Position numbers and translations under genes: made by a program
Shown here: positions 1 through 6,587 of the stretch, in pieces
Position numbering within the stretch: the first letter of the stretch is position 1
How the letters are laid out: every line of letters begins with the position of its first letter
The notes under the pieces: generated by a model
Database searches by the model: none
What the model was told of the DNA's origin: nothing
What the model saw: only the letters and a program-made list of their open reading frames with translations
DNA from: Clostridiales bacterium
GTDB lineage: Bacteria; Bacillota; Clostridia; Tissierellales; Dethiosulfatibacteraceae
Direction of reading: 5' to 3'
DNA: 10,021 bases
Assembly: GCA_003539375.1 (NCBI GenBank)
Contig: DPPH01000149.1
Coordinates: 1-10,021 of the forward strand

Positions 1-519
1 TTAATGACTAGGTTTTTCGGTAAAAACAAATCTTTTAAAGAAGGAATTAAGGTAGCACCTTTTGCAATATTTGCAGGTGTTGCAATGGTTCAGTTAATGC
101 TTAACTCTGGAGTAAATGGAAGCGGTTTAGATAGTATGCTTAGTGAAATGGCCAAAGCAATTGCAGGAATAGCTGGTAATGCTTATGTATTTGTAGCTCC
201 ATTTATTGGAGTATTGGGAGCATTTATGTCTGGTTCCAATACAGTATCCAACATACTTTTCTCATCATTACAATTTGAAACAGCAACTATATTAGATATG
301 CCACAGGTACTTATTGTAGCTCTTCAAGTAATGGGCGGTGGTATAGGTAACATGGTTTGTGTAAACAACGTAGTAGCAGCATGTGCAACAGTTGGTGTTA
401 TAGGAATGGAAGGTAAATTGATTAGAAGAAATGCCATTCCAATGGTAATTTATTCTCTTGCAGTAGCTATTGTAATAGGAATACTAGTATACTCAGGATT
501 TAATCCTTTACCTCTCTAA
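1..519 (+). CDS. lctP: L-lactate permease, C-terminal part (5' end outside window)
   Basis: This is the C-terminal part of a lactate permease, a multi-spanning inner-membrane protein that takes up L-lactate (and in some relatives glycolate) with protons. The frame is open from base 1, so the first ATG at base 4 is internal and roughly two thirds of the protein lies upstream. About 172 residues are visible. They are strongly hydrophobic, with about four membrane segments, and include the family's small-residue stretch APFIGVLGAFMSGSNTVSN (about residues 65-83 of the ATG-counted segment) and the glycine-rich MGGGIGNMVCVNN segment. The C-terminal end, a last membrane helix and a short tail, looks complete. 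A strong terminator follows, so the next gene is a separate unit. The family assignment is firm; the exact substrate is inferred from the family. Confidence 0.9.
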   Translation, partial: LMTRFFGKNKSFKEGIKVAPFAIFAGVAMVQLMLNSGVNGSGLDSMLSEMAKAIAGIAGNAYVFVAPFIGVLGAFMSGSNTVSNILFSSLQFETATILDMPQVLIVALQVMGGGIGNMVCVNNVVAACATVGVIGMEGKLIRRNAIPMVIYSLAVAIVIGILVYSGFNPLPL

Positions 520-546
520 TAATTAATATATTTTTAGATGGAAGTT

Positions 547-590
547 AGAAAAAGCCTCCCCTCTTATGAGGAAGGCTTTTTCTATTTGGT
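547..590 (+). terminator. Rho-independent terminator after the lactate permease gene
   Basis: An 11-bp perfect stem (547-557 with 573-583) is extended by a 4-bp inner stem (560-563 with 568-571) around a TTAT loop. The 3' arm contains five consecutive T. The hairpin lies 27 bases after the permease stop codon and ends that transcript. Confidence 0.9.
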
Positions 591-618
591 TAATTATCCT
601 AAATTATAACACTACTTG

Positions 619-647
619 TTGAAAAAAATAAGCAAAAGCCTTATAAT
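619..647 (+). promoter_or_regulatory. Sigma-A type promoter of ndk
   Basis: A -35 box TTGAAA (619-624) is separated by exactly 17 bases from a consensus -10 box TATAAT (642-647). The expected transcription start, near base 654, leaves a leader of about 30 bases before the ndk start. The only other element in the 520-684 gap is the upstream terminator. Confidence 0.8.
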
Positions 648-684
648 GTTAAAGGTAAGAATAAAAAGAAGGTTGGTGTATTAA

Positions 685-1089
685 TTGGAAAGAACTTTAG
701 TATTAATAAAACCTGATGCTGTTCACATGAAAGTAGTGGGAAATATAATATCAAAATATGAAGAAAAAAAATTAGATATTGCTCATATCAAAATTTTAAT
801 ACCAGATAGAAATCTCTTAGAAAATCATTATGAAGAACATAGAGAAAAGGACTTTTTCCCGAAACTAATAAACTTCATGAGCGGTGGCAGAGTTGTTGCC
901 ATGGTTTTAGAGGGAGAAAATGTTATATCGAAGGTTAGAAAAATTAACGGCCATACCGATCCCAATAAGGCTGAAGAAAACACTATAAGAAATCTTTACG
1001 GCACTAGTCTTACCTACAATGCTGTACACGGTTCTGATAGTGTAGAGTCTGCTAATAAAGAAATAAGTCTATGGTTTGATAATATATAA
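685..1089 (+). CDS. ndk: Nucleoside diphosphate kinase, TTG start
   Basis: This is a cytoplasmic enzyme that moves the terminal phosphate of ATP to other (d)NDPs by way of a phosphohistidine. It is 134 residues long, the usual bacterial size. The N-terminal strand ERTLVLIKPDAV carries the conserved Lys9. The motif NAVHGSDSVESA places the phosphorylated histidine at His115, followed by the usual HGSDS. The segment before it (HTDPNKAEENTIRNLYG) departs from the common GxTxPxxAxPGTIRGD form but keeps the Thr-Ile-Arg core. An in-frame TAA at 682-684 directly precedes the TTG at 685, so no upstream start is possible; this TTG gives the family's normal N-terminus. A purine-rich AGAAGG (667-672) is a modest ribosome binding site. 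The gene has its own promoter and terminator and looks monocistronic. Confidence 0.95.
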   Translation: MERTLVLIKPDAVHMKVVGNIISKYEEKKLDIAHIKILIPDRNLLENHYEEHREKDFFPKLINFMSGGRVVAMVLEGENVISKVRKINGHTDPNKAEENTIRNLYGTSLTYNAVHGSDSVESANKEISLWFDNI

Positions 1090-1093
1090 AAAT

Positions 1094-1119
1094 AATTCCC
1101 CTCACTTTTGAGGGGAATT
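1094..1119. terminator. Bidirectional terminator between convergent ndk and folD
   Basis: A 10-bp perfect stem (1094-1103 with 1110-1119) surrounds a six-base loop. On the plus strand it is followed by a T-rich tail. On the minus strand the A-rich stretch 1084-1093 becomes a U-run. It sits between the 3' ends of ndk (1089) and folD (1122), so it can stop both transcripts. Confidence 0.85.
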
Positions 1120-1121
1120 TG

Positions 1122-1979
1122 TTATTTTAGTCCATTTATTTGTTTACATGCTTTAACAACATTTTTAGCTAATATAGAGGTTGTTACAGAACCTACTCCT
1201 CTAGGTACAGGGGTTATCATAGAGGCTTTATCTTTAACATCTTCAAAATCCACATCTCCATGCATATTACCATTACTATCTACATTTATACCTACATCTA
1301 TGACAATTGCATCTTTTTTGATATACTTAGAATTTATCATTCTATCTCTTCCTACAGCTGCTACTAAAATATCTCCTTGAGAAGCTACTTTTTCTAATTC
1401 CTTTGTTTTTGAATGACATATAGTAACCGTTGCATTTTCTTTTAACAACATCATGGATACAGGTTTACCAACTACTAAAGATCTTCCTACTACGACAACA
1501 TTCTTGCCTTTTAAGTCTACATCATAGTGTTTCAATGTTTCAATAACGGCTGCTGGGGTTGCCGGTGGAAGCCCGGATTCATCTCCTTCGAAAATCTTCG
1601 CTACATTTACAGGAGAAAAACAATCTACATCTTTAGCAGGTAAAATTGTGTATTTAATTTTTTCTTCTCTAAGCTGCTTTGGTAAGGGTCTAAAAATTAG
1701 TATACCGTGGGTATCTTTATCATTATTTACTTCTTCTAATACACTAATAAAATCGTCTTCACTTATATCTTCCGGAAGTTCATGGACTTTTGTCTCTATT
1801 CCGGATTTTTCCATTCTCTTCAGAGCTCCTCGCTCATAAGCCATATCGCTTGGGTTGCTACCAACTCTAATTATTGAAAGTTTGGGAGTTATATTTTTTT
1901 TCTTTAAATTTTTTACTTCAATTTTAATTTCATCTGTTATTTTATCTGCTACTGGTTTACCTAATAATGTATTTGTCAT
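1122..1979 (-). CDS. folD: FolD-type methylenetetrahydrofolate dehydrogenase, cyclohydrolase residues changed
   Basis: This is a cytoplasmic one-carbon enzyme that oxidises 5,10-methylene-THF to 5,10-methenyl-THF with NAD(P); most family members also hydrolyse the product to 10-formyl-THF. The start is the ATG at 1979, chosen because a perfect AGGAGGT (1984-1990) lies four bases upstream; this gives 285 residues and the usual N-terminus. An earlier in-frame ATG at 2021 has no such site. The catalytic domain is about residues 1-140. The nucleotide-binding domain follows, with VVVVGRSLVVGKP (161-173), TVTICHS (184-190) and GDVDF. Tyr48 and Asp119 of the active site are kept. The position of the catalytic lysine (Tyr+4, Lys54 in E. 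coli) is Ala52, and the position of the partner glutamine (Gln98 in E. coli) is Phe96, in IFRPLP instead of xQLPLP. The PGGVGPMT motif reads PRGVGSVT. Family membership is firm; loss of cyclohydrolase activity is inferred. Confidence 0.92.
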   Translation of the reverse strand: MTNTLLGKPVADKITDEIKIEVKNLKKKNITPKLSIIRVGSNPSDMAYERGALKRMEKSGIETKVHELPEDISEDDFISVLEEVNNDKDTHGILIFRPLPKQLREEKIKYTILPAKDVDCFSPVNVAKIFEGDESGLPPATPAAVIETLKHYDVDLKGKNVVVVGRSLVVGKPVSMMLLKENATVTICHSKTKELEKVASQGDILVAAVGRDRMINSKYIKKDAIVIDVGINVDSNGNMHGDVDFEDVKDKASMITPVPRGVGSVTTSILAKNVVKACKQINGLK

Positions 1980-2011
1980 ATTTACCTCCTGAATTTTATT
2001 CTCTAATTTAT

Positions 2012-2040
2012 ATATTAACATTTATTTCTTATACATACAA
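2012..2040 (-). promoter_or_regulatory. Probable folD promoter with adjacent 9-bp tandem repeat
   Basis: On the minus strand TTGTAT (2035-2040) is followed after 17 bases by TAATAT (2012-2017), about 33 bases before the folD start. Just upstream of the -35 box lies a perfect tandem repeat of TATTCAGAA (2041-2049 and 2050-2058, plus-strand reading). No clear terminator was found between trpB and folD (1980-2080), so read-through from trpB may also feed folD. Confidence 0.5.
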
Positions 2041-2080
2041 TATTCAGAATATTCAGAAAGTTTCATGAATCAATATAATA

Positions 2081-3256
2081 CTACATTTTCAGTATTTCCT
2101 TTACCTGATCCACATCCTTATCTCCTCTACCAGATAAATTAACTATAATTACTTGTTCTTTACTTAACTTTGAAGCTATTTTACATGCTTCAGCTACTGC
2201 ATGAGAACTTTCTAGAGCCGGAATTATTCCTTCTACCTTTGATAGTTCTAAAAAAGCATCCATTGCTTCTTTATCAGTTGCGTAGGTGTATTGCCCTCTT
2301 CCTGACTTCTTATAAAAAGAATGTTCAGGTCCTACTCCTGGATAATCTAATCCAGCAGCTATTGAATACACAGGCAGTGGTTCTCCATTTTCATCAGATA
2401 ATGTGTAGCATTTAAATCCGTGTATAACTCCTTCTTTTCCTTTAGTTATGGAAGCAGCGTGATCTTTTGTATCTATCCCCTTACCAGCAGGCTCTACTCC
2501 AACTATATTTACTTCTTTATCATTATAGAAAGGGTGGAATAATCCTATTGCATTACTTCCCCCGCCTACACAGGCAACAATGTAATTTGGAAGTTTTCCC
2601 TCCTGTTCCAGTATTTGTTCTCTCGCTTCAAGTCCAATTATACTTTGAAATTCTCTAACCATAATCGGGTAGGGATGAGGTCCGACAGCTGATCCTAGTA
2701 GGTAGAAGGTCTCTTCGTAATTTTGAATGTAATCCTCCAATGCTGCATCTACTGCATCTTTTAAGGTTTTTGTGCCGGTTTTTACAGGAACTACTTCAGC
2801 TCCCAGTAGTTTCATCCTAAATACATTTAAAGATTGTCTTATCGTGTCTATTTCGCCCATATACACTATACATTCCATACCGAACATAGCACAAACAGTT
2901 GCCGTTGCAACGCCGTGTTGTCCTGCTCCCGTTTCAGCGATAATTCTTTTTTTACCCATTCTTTTAGCTAATAATACCTGACCTAAGGTATTGTTTATCT
3001 TATGAGCTCCAGTATGATTTAAATCTTCTCTCTTTAGATATATTTTACCTCCACCTATTTTTTCAGTAAGTCTTTCTGCATAATACAGCGGACTTGGTCT
3101 ACCAGTATACTGTTTGTGATAATACATTAGTTCTTTTTTAAAATCATCTTCCTCAATGTATTTGTAAAAATTATCAGCTAAATCCTCTAAAGCAACCTTC
3201 AAACCTTCCGGTACATAAGTACCTCCAAAATCTCCAAAAAATTCTTTTCTTTCCAT
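2081..3256 (-). CDS. trpB: Tryptophan synthase beta chain, stand-alone
   Basis: This is a cytoplasmic PLP enzyme that condenses L-serine with indole to give L-tryptophan. It normally works as an alpha2-beta2 complex in which TrpA supplies the indole. The product is 391 residues, typical for the classic TrpB1 type. It shows the N-terminal FGDFGGTYVPE, the PLP lysine Lys86 in HTGAHKINN (81-89), the catalytic glutamate Glu108 in AETGAGQHG, and the phosphate-binding loop GGGSNAIG. All key catalytic motifs are intact. AGGAGGAG (3263-3270) lies six bases before the ATG. The gene follows a tryptophan T-box leader and its own promoter. No trpA, trpC, trpD or trpE is next to it: the downstream gene is folD and the divergent one an aminotransferase. 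A role in making tryptophan from external indole is a reasonable inference, unless the rest of the pathway is elsewhere. Confidence 0.95.
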   Translation of the reverse strand: MERKEFFGDFGGTYVPEGLKVALEDLADNFYKYIEEDDFKKELMYYHKQYTGRPSPLYYAERLTEKIGGGKIYLKREDLNHTGAHKINNTLGQVLLAKRMGKKRIIAETGAGQHGVATATVCAMFGMECIVYMGEIDTIRQSLNVFRMKLLGAEVVPVKTGTKTLKDAVDAALEDYIQNYEETFYLLGSAVGPHPYPIMVREFQSIIGLEAREQILEQEGKLPNYIVACVGGGSNAIGLFHPFYNDKEVNIVGVEPAGKGIDTKDHAASITKGKEGVIHGFKCYTLSDENGEPLPVYSIAAGLDYPGVGPEHSFYKKSGRGQYTYATDKEAMDAFLELSKVEGIIPALESSHAVAEACKIASKLSKEQVIIVNLSGRGDKDVDQVKEILKM

Positions 3257-3307
3257 TTTTTTCTCCTCCTAAATTTTTAGCAGAGAATAACAAATTGAAC
3301 ATGAGCA

Positions 3308-3347
3308 TTAAAAAATCCCTCTACTTAGTATTAACTAAATAGAGGGA
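3308..3347 (-). terminator. Regulated terminator of the trpB T-box
   Basis: An 8-bp stem (3316-3323 with 3340-3347), one mismatch, then a 5-bp stem (3325-3329 with 3334-3338) around an ATTA loop. On the minus strand a run of U follows. Its 5' arm overlaps the antiterminator, which makes the two folds mutually exclusive. Confidence 0.9.
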
Positions 3348-3590
3348 GATATTATCTCGGTGCCACCTCATATTAATCTTTTAATAAAAGATTATCTCAT
3401 CGAATACGGGAAAAATATTCCGATATCCTATCTCTATAACGGGAGATCCCGGACGAACCTACTATTAATTCGGAAGTCGCTCATAAGTCCATTCAATACG
3501 GATTAGATTGCTGATTCTCAGCGCCATCAGCTCTCTTTGAATCTAATTCTATATCTACTACTCTTATTCAATGCTTTCTTTGTTTTTTTA
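3308..3590 (-). promoter_or_regulatory. Tryptophan-specific T-box leader of trpB
   Basis: This is a tRNA-sensing transcription attenuator on the minus strand. Stem I has a basal helix (3563-3567 with 3483-3487), an AGTA-containing internal loop, an 8-bp helix (3540-3547 with 3502-3509) and a distal hairpin (3526-3531 with 3510-3515) carrying the usual AGAGAG and ATGG elements. The specifier loop presents TGG (3489-3491), the Trp codon, followed by the expected purine. A stem III candidate is at about 3371-3394. The antiterminator pairs 3366-3369 with 3342-3345 and 3354-3358 with 3346-3350, around the 7-base bulge TGGCACC (3359-3365). UGGC would pair with a GCCA tRNA end, fitting the G discriminator common in tRNA-Trp. 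The antiterminator shares bases with the terminator, so uncharged tRNA-Trp should allow read-through. The leader fills most of the gene-free stretch 3257-3723. Confidence 0.95.
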
Positions 3591-3591
3591 C

Positions 3592-3619
3592 AGTATATCA
3601 GATATAAAATTTAAGTCAA
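3592..3619 (-). promoter_or_regulatory. Promoter of the T-box/trpB transcript
   Basis: On the minus strand TTGACT (3614-3619) is followed after 16 bases by TATACT (3592-3597). The expected start is just upstream of stem I of the T-box, as it should be. It faces away from the aminotransferase promoter on the other strand. Confidence 0.75.
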
Positions 3620-3658
3620 GGTTTTTATTAAGTAAATCAGCGAGTTTTTATGACAAAA

Positions 3659-3687
3659 TTGACCAATTTATTAAATAAATGTATAAT
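3659..3687 (+). promoter_or_regulatory. Promoter of the class III aminotransferase gene
   Basis: TTGACC (3659-3664), a 17-base spacer and a consensus TATAAT (3682-3687). The expected start near 3694 leaves a leader of about 30 bases. This also rules out the in-frame ATG at 3679, which would lie inside the promoter. Confidence 0.82.
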
Positions 3688-3723
3688 TTAAATAACGGCA
3701 AAATAAATTTAGGAGGTAATTTT

Positions 3724-4974
3724 ATGAGTGAAAAGTTAAATTTAGAAAAATCACTAGAACTTTATGAAGAAGGCAAAAAACTTTCACCCGGGGGAGTTAT
3801 GGGTATTAGAAGACCTTACAACTTCGTTGAAGGTGAGTATCCAATTTTTATTGAAAAAGGCTACGGAGGTCACATTGTAGATGTAGATGGCAATGACTAT
3901 ATAGATATGCTCTGTGCCTATGGACCCATTATTCTCGGGTATGATGAGGATGAAATAAATGAAGCTGTTAAAACTCAGATGGATAAGGGTTTTTGTTTTA
4001 GCTTAGTTCAAGAAGTACAAAATACTCTTGAAAAAAGATTGATTGACTTGATTCCAAGTGCAGAAATGTGCGTTTTAGCAAAGACTGGCTCGGATGTTAC
4101 TGGAATAGCAGTAAGGGTAGCAAGAGGTTATACAGGAAAAGACATCATATTAAGGTGCGGTTATCACGGTTGGCACGATTGGTGTGTAGAAAATCCTGGT
4201 GGAGTTCCCGAAGAAATTCAAAAACTTACTAAGGGTTTTAAATACGGTGATATCAAAGAACTAGAAACATTGCTTGAAGAAAACAAAGACAATACAGCAT
4301 GTATTATAATAACTCCTGTAGGCCATCCTTTAGCTAAACCAGTTATACCACCTCCTGAGGGTTATCTAGAAAAAGTTAGAGAATTGGCAGATAAATACAA
4401 TGTTGTTCTTATTTTCGATGAAATAAGAACTGGATTTAGGGTAGCTATGGGTGGTGCTCAAGAAAGATACGGAGTAATACCGGATGTGTCTGTATTTGGG
4501 AAAGCATTAGCAAACGGTTATCCAATAAGTGCTTGTGTAGGAAAAGCAGAAATAATGAATGTTATGGAAAAAGATGTTTTTATTTCTTCTACTTTCTTTC
4601 CAAATAGTTTAGAAATGGTGGCAGCTCATAAATGCCTGGATATATTAGAAAGAGAAAAAGTTACTGATGTAATGTGGGAAAGGGGCACCAAATATCTTAA
4701 GGATTTACAGAAAATAGTTGATAAACATAATGCTCCTGTTACTGTTTCAGGAATTCCACCTATGCCTTTTATTACCTTCGATAAGGTAGACGATGATTAT
4801 AAAATTCGTAGAAAGTTTTTTTATACTGAAACTATAAGAAGAGGCTTGTTCATACAACCTTACCACCACTGGTACATTGCTCATAGACATACAGATGATG
4901 ATCTTCAAAAATCTTTAGATATAATAGATGAAGCTTTTAGTGAAACATTGAAAGAATATCCAATTAAAAAATAA
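3724..4974 (+). CDS. Class III (HemL-like) PLP aminotransferase, substrate unknown
   Basis: This is a 416-residue cytoplasmic PLP enzyme of the class III (fold type I) group, nearest in general layout to glutamate-1-semialdehyde aminomutase. The start at 3724 follows AGGAGGT (3711-3717) and lies downstream of the promoter. Visible landmarks are FDEIRTGFRV (231-240), with Asp232 expected to hold the PLP ring nitrogen, and the Schiff-base Lys260 in VFGKALANGYP. TGSDVTGIAVRVAR (121-134) stands where HemL has NSGTEA, and GYHGWHDW (146-153) is the cofactor-stacking segment. The SGTEA change and the histidine- and tyrosine-rich C-terminal PYHHWYIAHRHT argue against a true HemL, and no heme genes are nearby. 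Other possibilities are an amino acid epimerase, a beta-amino acid transaminase or an ammonia-lyase-like member. The gene appears monocistronic and divergent from trpB. Family call is firm, substrate unknown. Confidence 0.88.
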   Translation: MSEKLNLEKSLELYEEGKKLSPGGVMGIRRPYNFVEGEYPIFIEKGYGGHIVDVDGNDYIDMLCAYGPIILGYDEDEINEAVKTQMDKGFCFSLVQEVQNTLEKRLIDLIPSAEMCVLAKTGSDVTGIAVRVARGYTGKDIILRCGYHGWHDWCVENPGGVPEEIQKLTKGFKYGDIKELETLLEENKDNTACIIITPVGHPLAKPVIPPPEGYLEKVRELADKYNVVLIFDEIRTGFRVAMGGAQERYGVIPDVSVFGKALANGYPISACVGKAEIMNVMEKDVFISSTFFPNSLEMVAAHKCLDILEREKVTDVMWERGTKYLKDLQKIVDKHNAPVTVSGIPPMPFITFDKVDDDYKIRRKFFYTETIRRGLFIQPYHHWYIAHRHTDDDLQKSLDIIDEAFSETLKEYPIKK

Positions 4975-4980
4975 TTTAAA

Positions 4981-5021
4981 ACATCTCCACTTTGCAGGTA
5001 TCATAACCTAAGTGGAGATGT
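4981..5021. terminator. Bidirectional terminator between the aminotransferase gene and rsmI
   Basis: A 12-bp perfect stem (4981-4992 with 5010-5021) with an inner 4-bp stem (4996-4999 with 5006-5009). On the plus strand it is followed by TTTT. On the minus strand the A-rich stretch 4967-4980 becomes a U-rich tail. It serves both convergent genes; the rsmI stop codon is only two bases from the stem. Confidence 0.88.
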
Positions 5022-5022
5022 T

Positions 5023-5844
5023 TTAGATTTCTAAAGATTTCTGATATACTTCATTTCTTCTAGCATTTAATTTTTTTGCTGTGAGTTTTACTGCTTCTTT
5101 TTTTGAATAACCTTCATCTAAAAAAATCTTTAACTGTTCTTCTATGCTAATTTCTTCTTTTTCTTCAACTTCTCCTTCATAACCTTTTAATACAAGTACA
5201 AATTCACCTTTTACAGTACCATCTTTCAATTTTTCTATTACCTGGGAAATATTGCCTCTAATATGCTCTTCATATCTTTTTGTTATTTCTCTAGATATAC
5301 TAATTTCTCTTTCTCCAAAAACACCAACAATATCCTTTAAAGTTTTTAGTATTCTGTGAGGTGCTTCATAAAAGATCATAGTTCTTTTTTCCTGCTTTAG
5401 TTCCATAAGTCTTTGGGTTTTTTCTCCTGATTTTCTAGGAAGGAATCCTTCAAAAACAAACCTATCTGTATTAAAGCCTGATGCAACCAATGCAAGTAGA
5501 AAAGCACTTCCTCCCGGTAATACTTCTACTTCTATACCTTCATTTACCGCCTTTTTTATTAGAATTTGTCCAGGATCTGATATTCCAGGCATACCTGCAT
5601 CAGATATTAATGCACAACTTTCTCCATTTTTAATTCTATTTATTATTTCTTCTGATCTACTTTGTTCGTTGTGCTCATGATAGCTTATCATTTTGGTGTT
5701 TATCTGAAAATGATTGAATAACTTTATGCTGTGTCTAGTATCTTCTGCTGCAACAAACTCAACTTTTTTTAATGTATCTATGACTCTATATGTCATGTCT
5801 TCAAGATTACCTAAGGGTGTTGGACATACGTATAATTTACTCAT
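5023..5844 (-). CDS. rsmI: 16S rRNA (cytidine-1402 2'-O)-methyltransferase RsmI
   Basis: This is an SAM-dependent enzyme of the tetrapyrrole-methylase fold that 2'-O-methylates C1402 in the decoding centre of 16S rRNA. It has 273 residues, the normal length. Motifs in order are PTPLGNLED (8-16), AEDTR (33-37), SDAGMPGISDPG (81-92), PGGSA (110-114, PGPSA in many relatives), GFLPRK (133-138) and YEAPHR (159-164). The C-terminal tail (about 225-273) is charged and contains the helical segment common in this family. AGGTGGT (5848-5854) lies just before the ATG and overlaps the stop codon of the preceding gene. With an 8-base gap, this is the last gene of a three-gene operon, and translation is probably linked to the upstream methyltransferase. 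Confidence 0.95.
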   Translation of the reverse strand: MSKLYVCPTPLGNLEDMTYRVIDTLKKVEFVAAEDTRHSIKLFNHFQINTKMISYHEHNEQSRSEEIINRIKNGESCALISDAGMPGISDPGQILIKKAVNEGIEVEVLPGGSAFLLALVASGFNTDRFVFEGFLPRKSGEKTQRLMELKQEKRTMIFYEAPHRILKTLKDIVGVFGEREISISREITKRYEEHIRGNISQVIEKLKDGTVKGEFVLVLKGYEGEVEEKEEISIEEQLKIFLDEGYSKKEAVKLTAKKLNARRNEVYQKSLEI

Positions 5845-5852
5845 TTTACCAC

Positions 5853-6587
5853 CTAACTACTGTATATTTTGTTTATTTCGTCTGTATATTCACCATTTGC
5901 TTTAAAAACTATGAGGGGCTTTTCAACAATAAGATGTGGATTAGCCGCCTTTACTCCTTTAATGAGAATTAAATTTGGCCTTTCGTTAATTTTATTTTGT
6001 ACGAATCGTATCTTTTTTGGTTCTATCTTATAATTTTTCATTAATTGAATTACTTCTATCAATCTTTCCGGTCTGTAAACCATATAAAACTTACCTCGGT
6101 GCTTAAGAAGTTCTGATCCAGTTTTAATAAAATCCTCAAGATTCCCTTCTACTTCATACCTTGAAATAGCTTTTTTCTTTTCAGGACTTATTAAATTACT
6201 TGTAGTTTTAATATAAGGAGGATTTGTAACTACCGTATCAAAATGATTTTTTTTCAGGTATTGTCTATAGTCTTTAATGTTTATATTTAAAATTTCTATA
6301 TGTTTTTCTATATTATTTAAACTAACAGATCTTTGAGCCATCTCAGCCACTTCTTTTTGAAGCTCAATTCCGTATATTTTTTTTAGATTATTTTTACCAT
6401 AAAGAAGTATAGGAATAATTCCTGTACCGGTTCCTAAATCTACTACTTCTTCTCCATCTTTTATCTGACAATAGTTTGCTAAAAGTACTGCATCCATTCC
6501 AAAGCAAAACCAGTTTTGATTTTGAATAATCTTAAGACCTCTACATTGAAGGTCTTCAATCCTTTCCCCTTCATTTAATTTCATCAT
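5853..6587 (-). CDS. TrmN6-like (tRNA1(Val) A37 N6) methyltransferase family protein
   Basis: This is a 244-residue SAM-dependent methyltransferase of the YfiC/TrmN6 family, members of which methylate N6 of adenine 37 in a valine tRNA. It carries an N-terminal FGMDAVLLA (29-37), SAM motif I VVDLGTGTGIIPILL (48-62), an acidic motif II residue in GIELQ (73-77), and the amino-methyltransferase catalytic motif NPPY (122-125). The ATG at 6587 overlaps the TGA of the upstream prsW-like gene as ATGA; a second ATG follows at once (6584), and GGAGA lies upstream of both. In B. subtilis the homologue yabB sits close to rsmI with the small GIY-YIG gene yazA between; here yazA is absent and the genes adjoin directly. 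The tRNA target is inferred from family, so no symbol is given. Confidence 0.88.
   Translation of the reverse strand: MMKLNEGERIEDLQCRGLKIIQNQNWFCFGMDAVLLANYCQIKDGEEVVDLGTGTGIIPILLYGKNNLKKIYGIELQKEVAEMAQRSVSLNNIEKHIEILNINIKDYRQYLKKNHFDTVVTNPPYIKTTSNLISPEKKKAISRYEVEGNLEDFIKTGSELLKHRGKFYMVYRPERLIEVIQLMKNYKIEPKKIRFVQNKINERPNLILIKGVKAANPHLIVEKPLIVFKANGEYTDEINKIYSS

Noticed and set aside
1108..1380. Plus-strand open frame opposite folD
   Set aside because: It is antisense to an intact folD, has no ribosome binding site and shows no protein family features; the same holds for the open frames opposite trpB, rsmI and the DUF1858 gene.
1980..2021. Longer folD reading from an ATG at 2021 (14 extra residues)
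   Set aside because: The extra residues do not match the family, while a perfect AGGAGGT precedes the ATG at 1979, and the longer start would overlap the proposed -10 box.
2081..3256. TrpB2-type (TrpA-independent) enzyme
   Set aside because: Length and motifs such as FGDFGGTYVPE and HTGAHKINN fit the classic TrpB1 type better.
3308..3590. Treating the 3257-3723 gap as a small-RNA gene or repeat
   Set aside because: All structural elements fit a T-box leader with promoter and terminator, which explains nearly the whole stretch.
3679..3723. Upstream ATG start for the class III aminotransferase
   Set aside because: This ATG lies inside the promoter spacer and has no ribosome binding site; AGGAGGT supports the ATG at 3724.
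3724..4974. Naming the aminotransferase hemL
   Set aside because: Diagnostic HemL segments are changed and no heme biosynthesis genes are nearby, so only the family is claimed.
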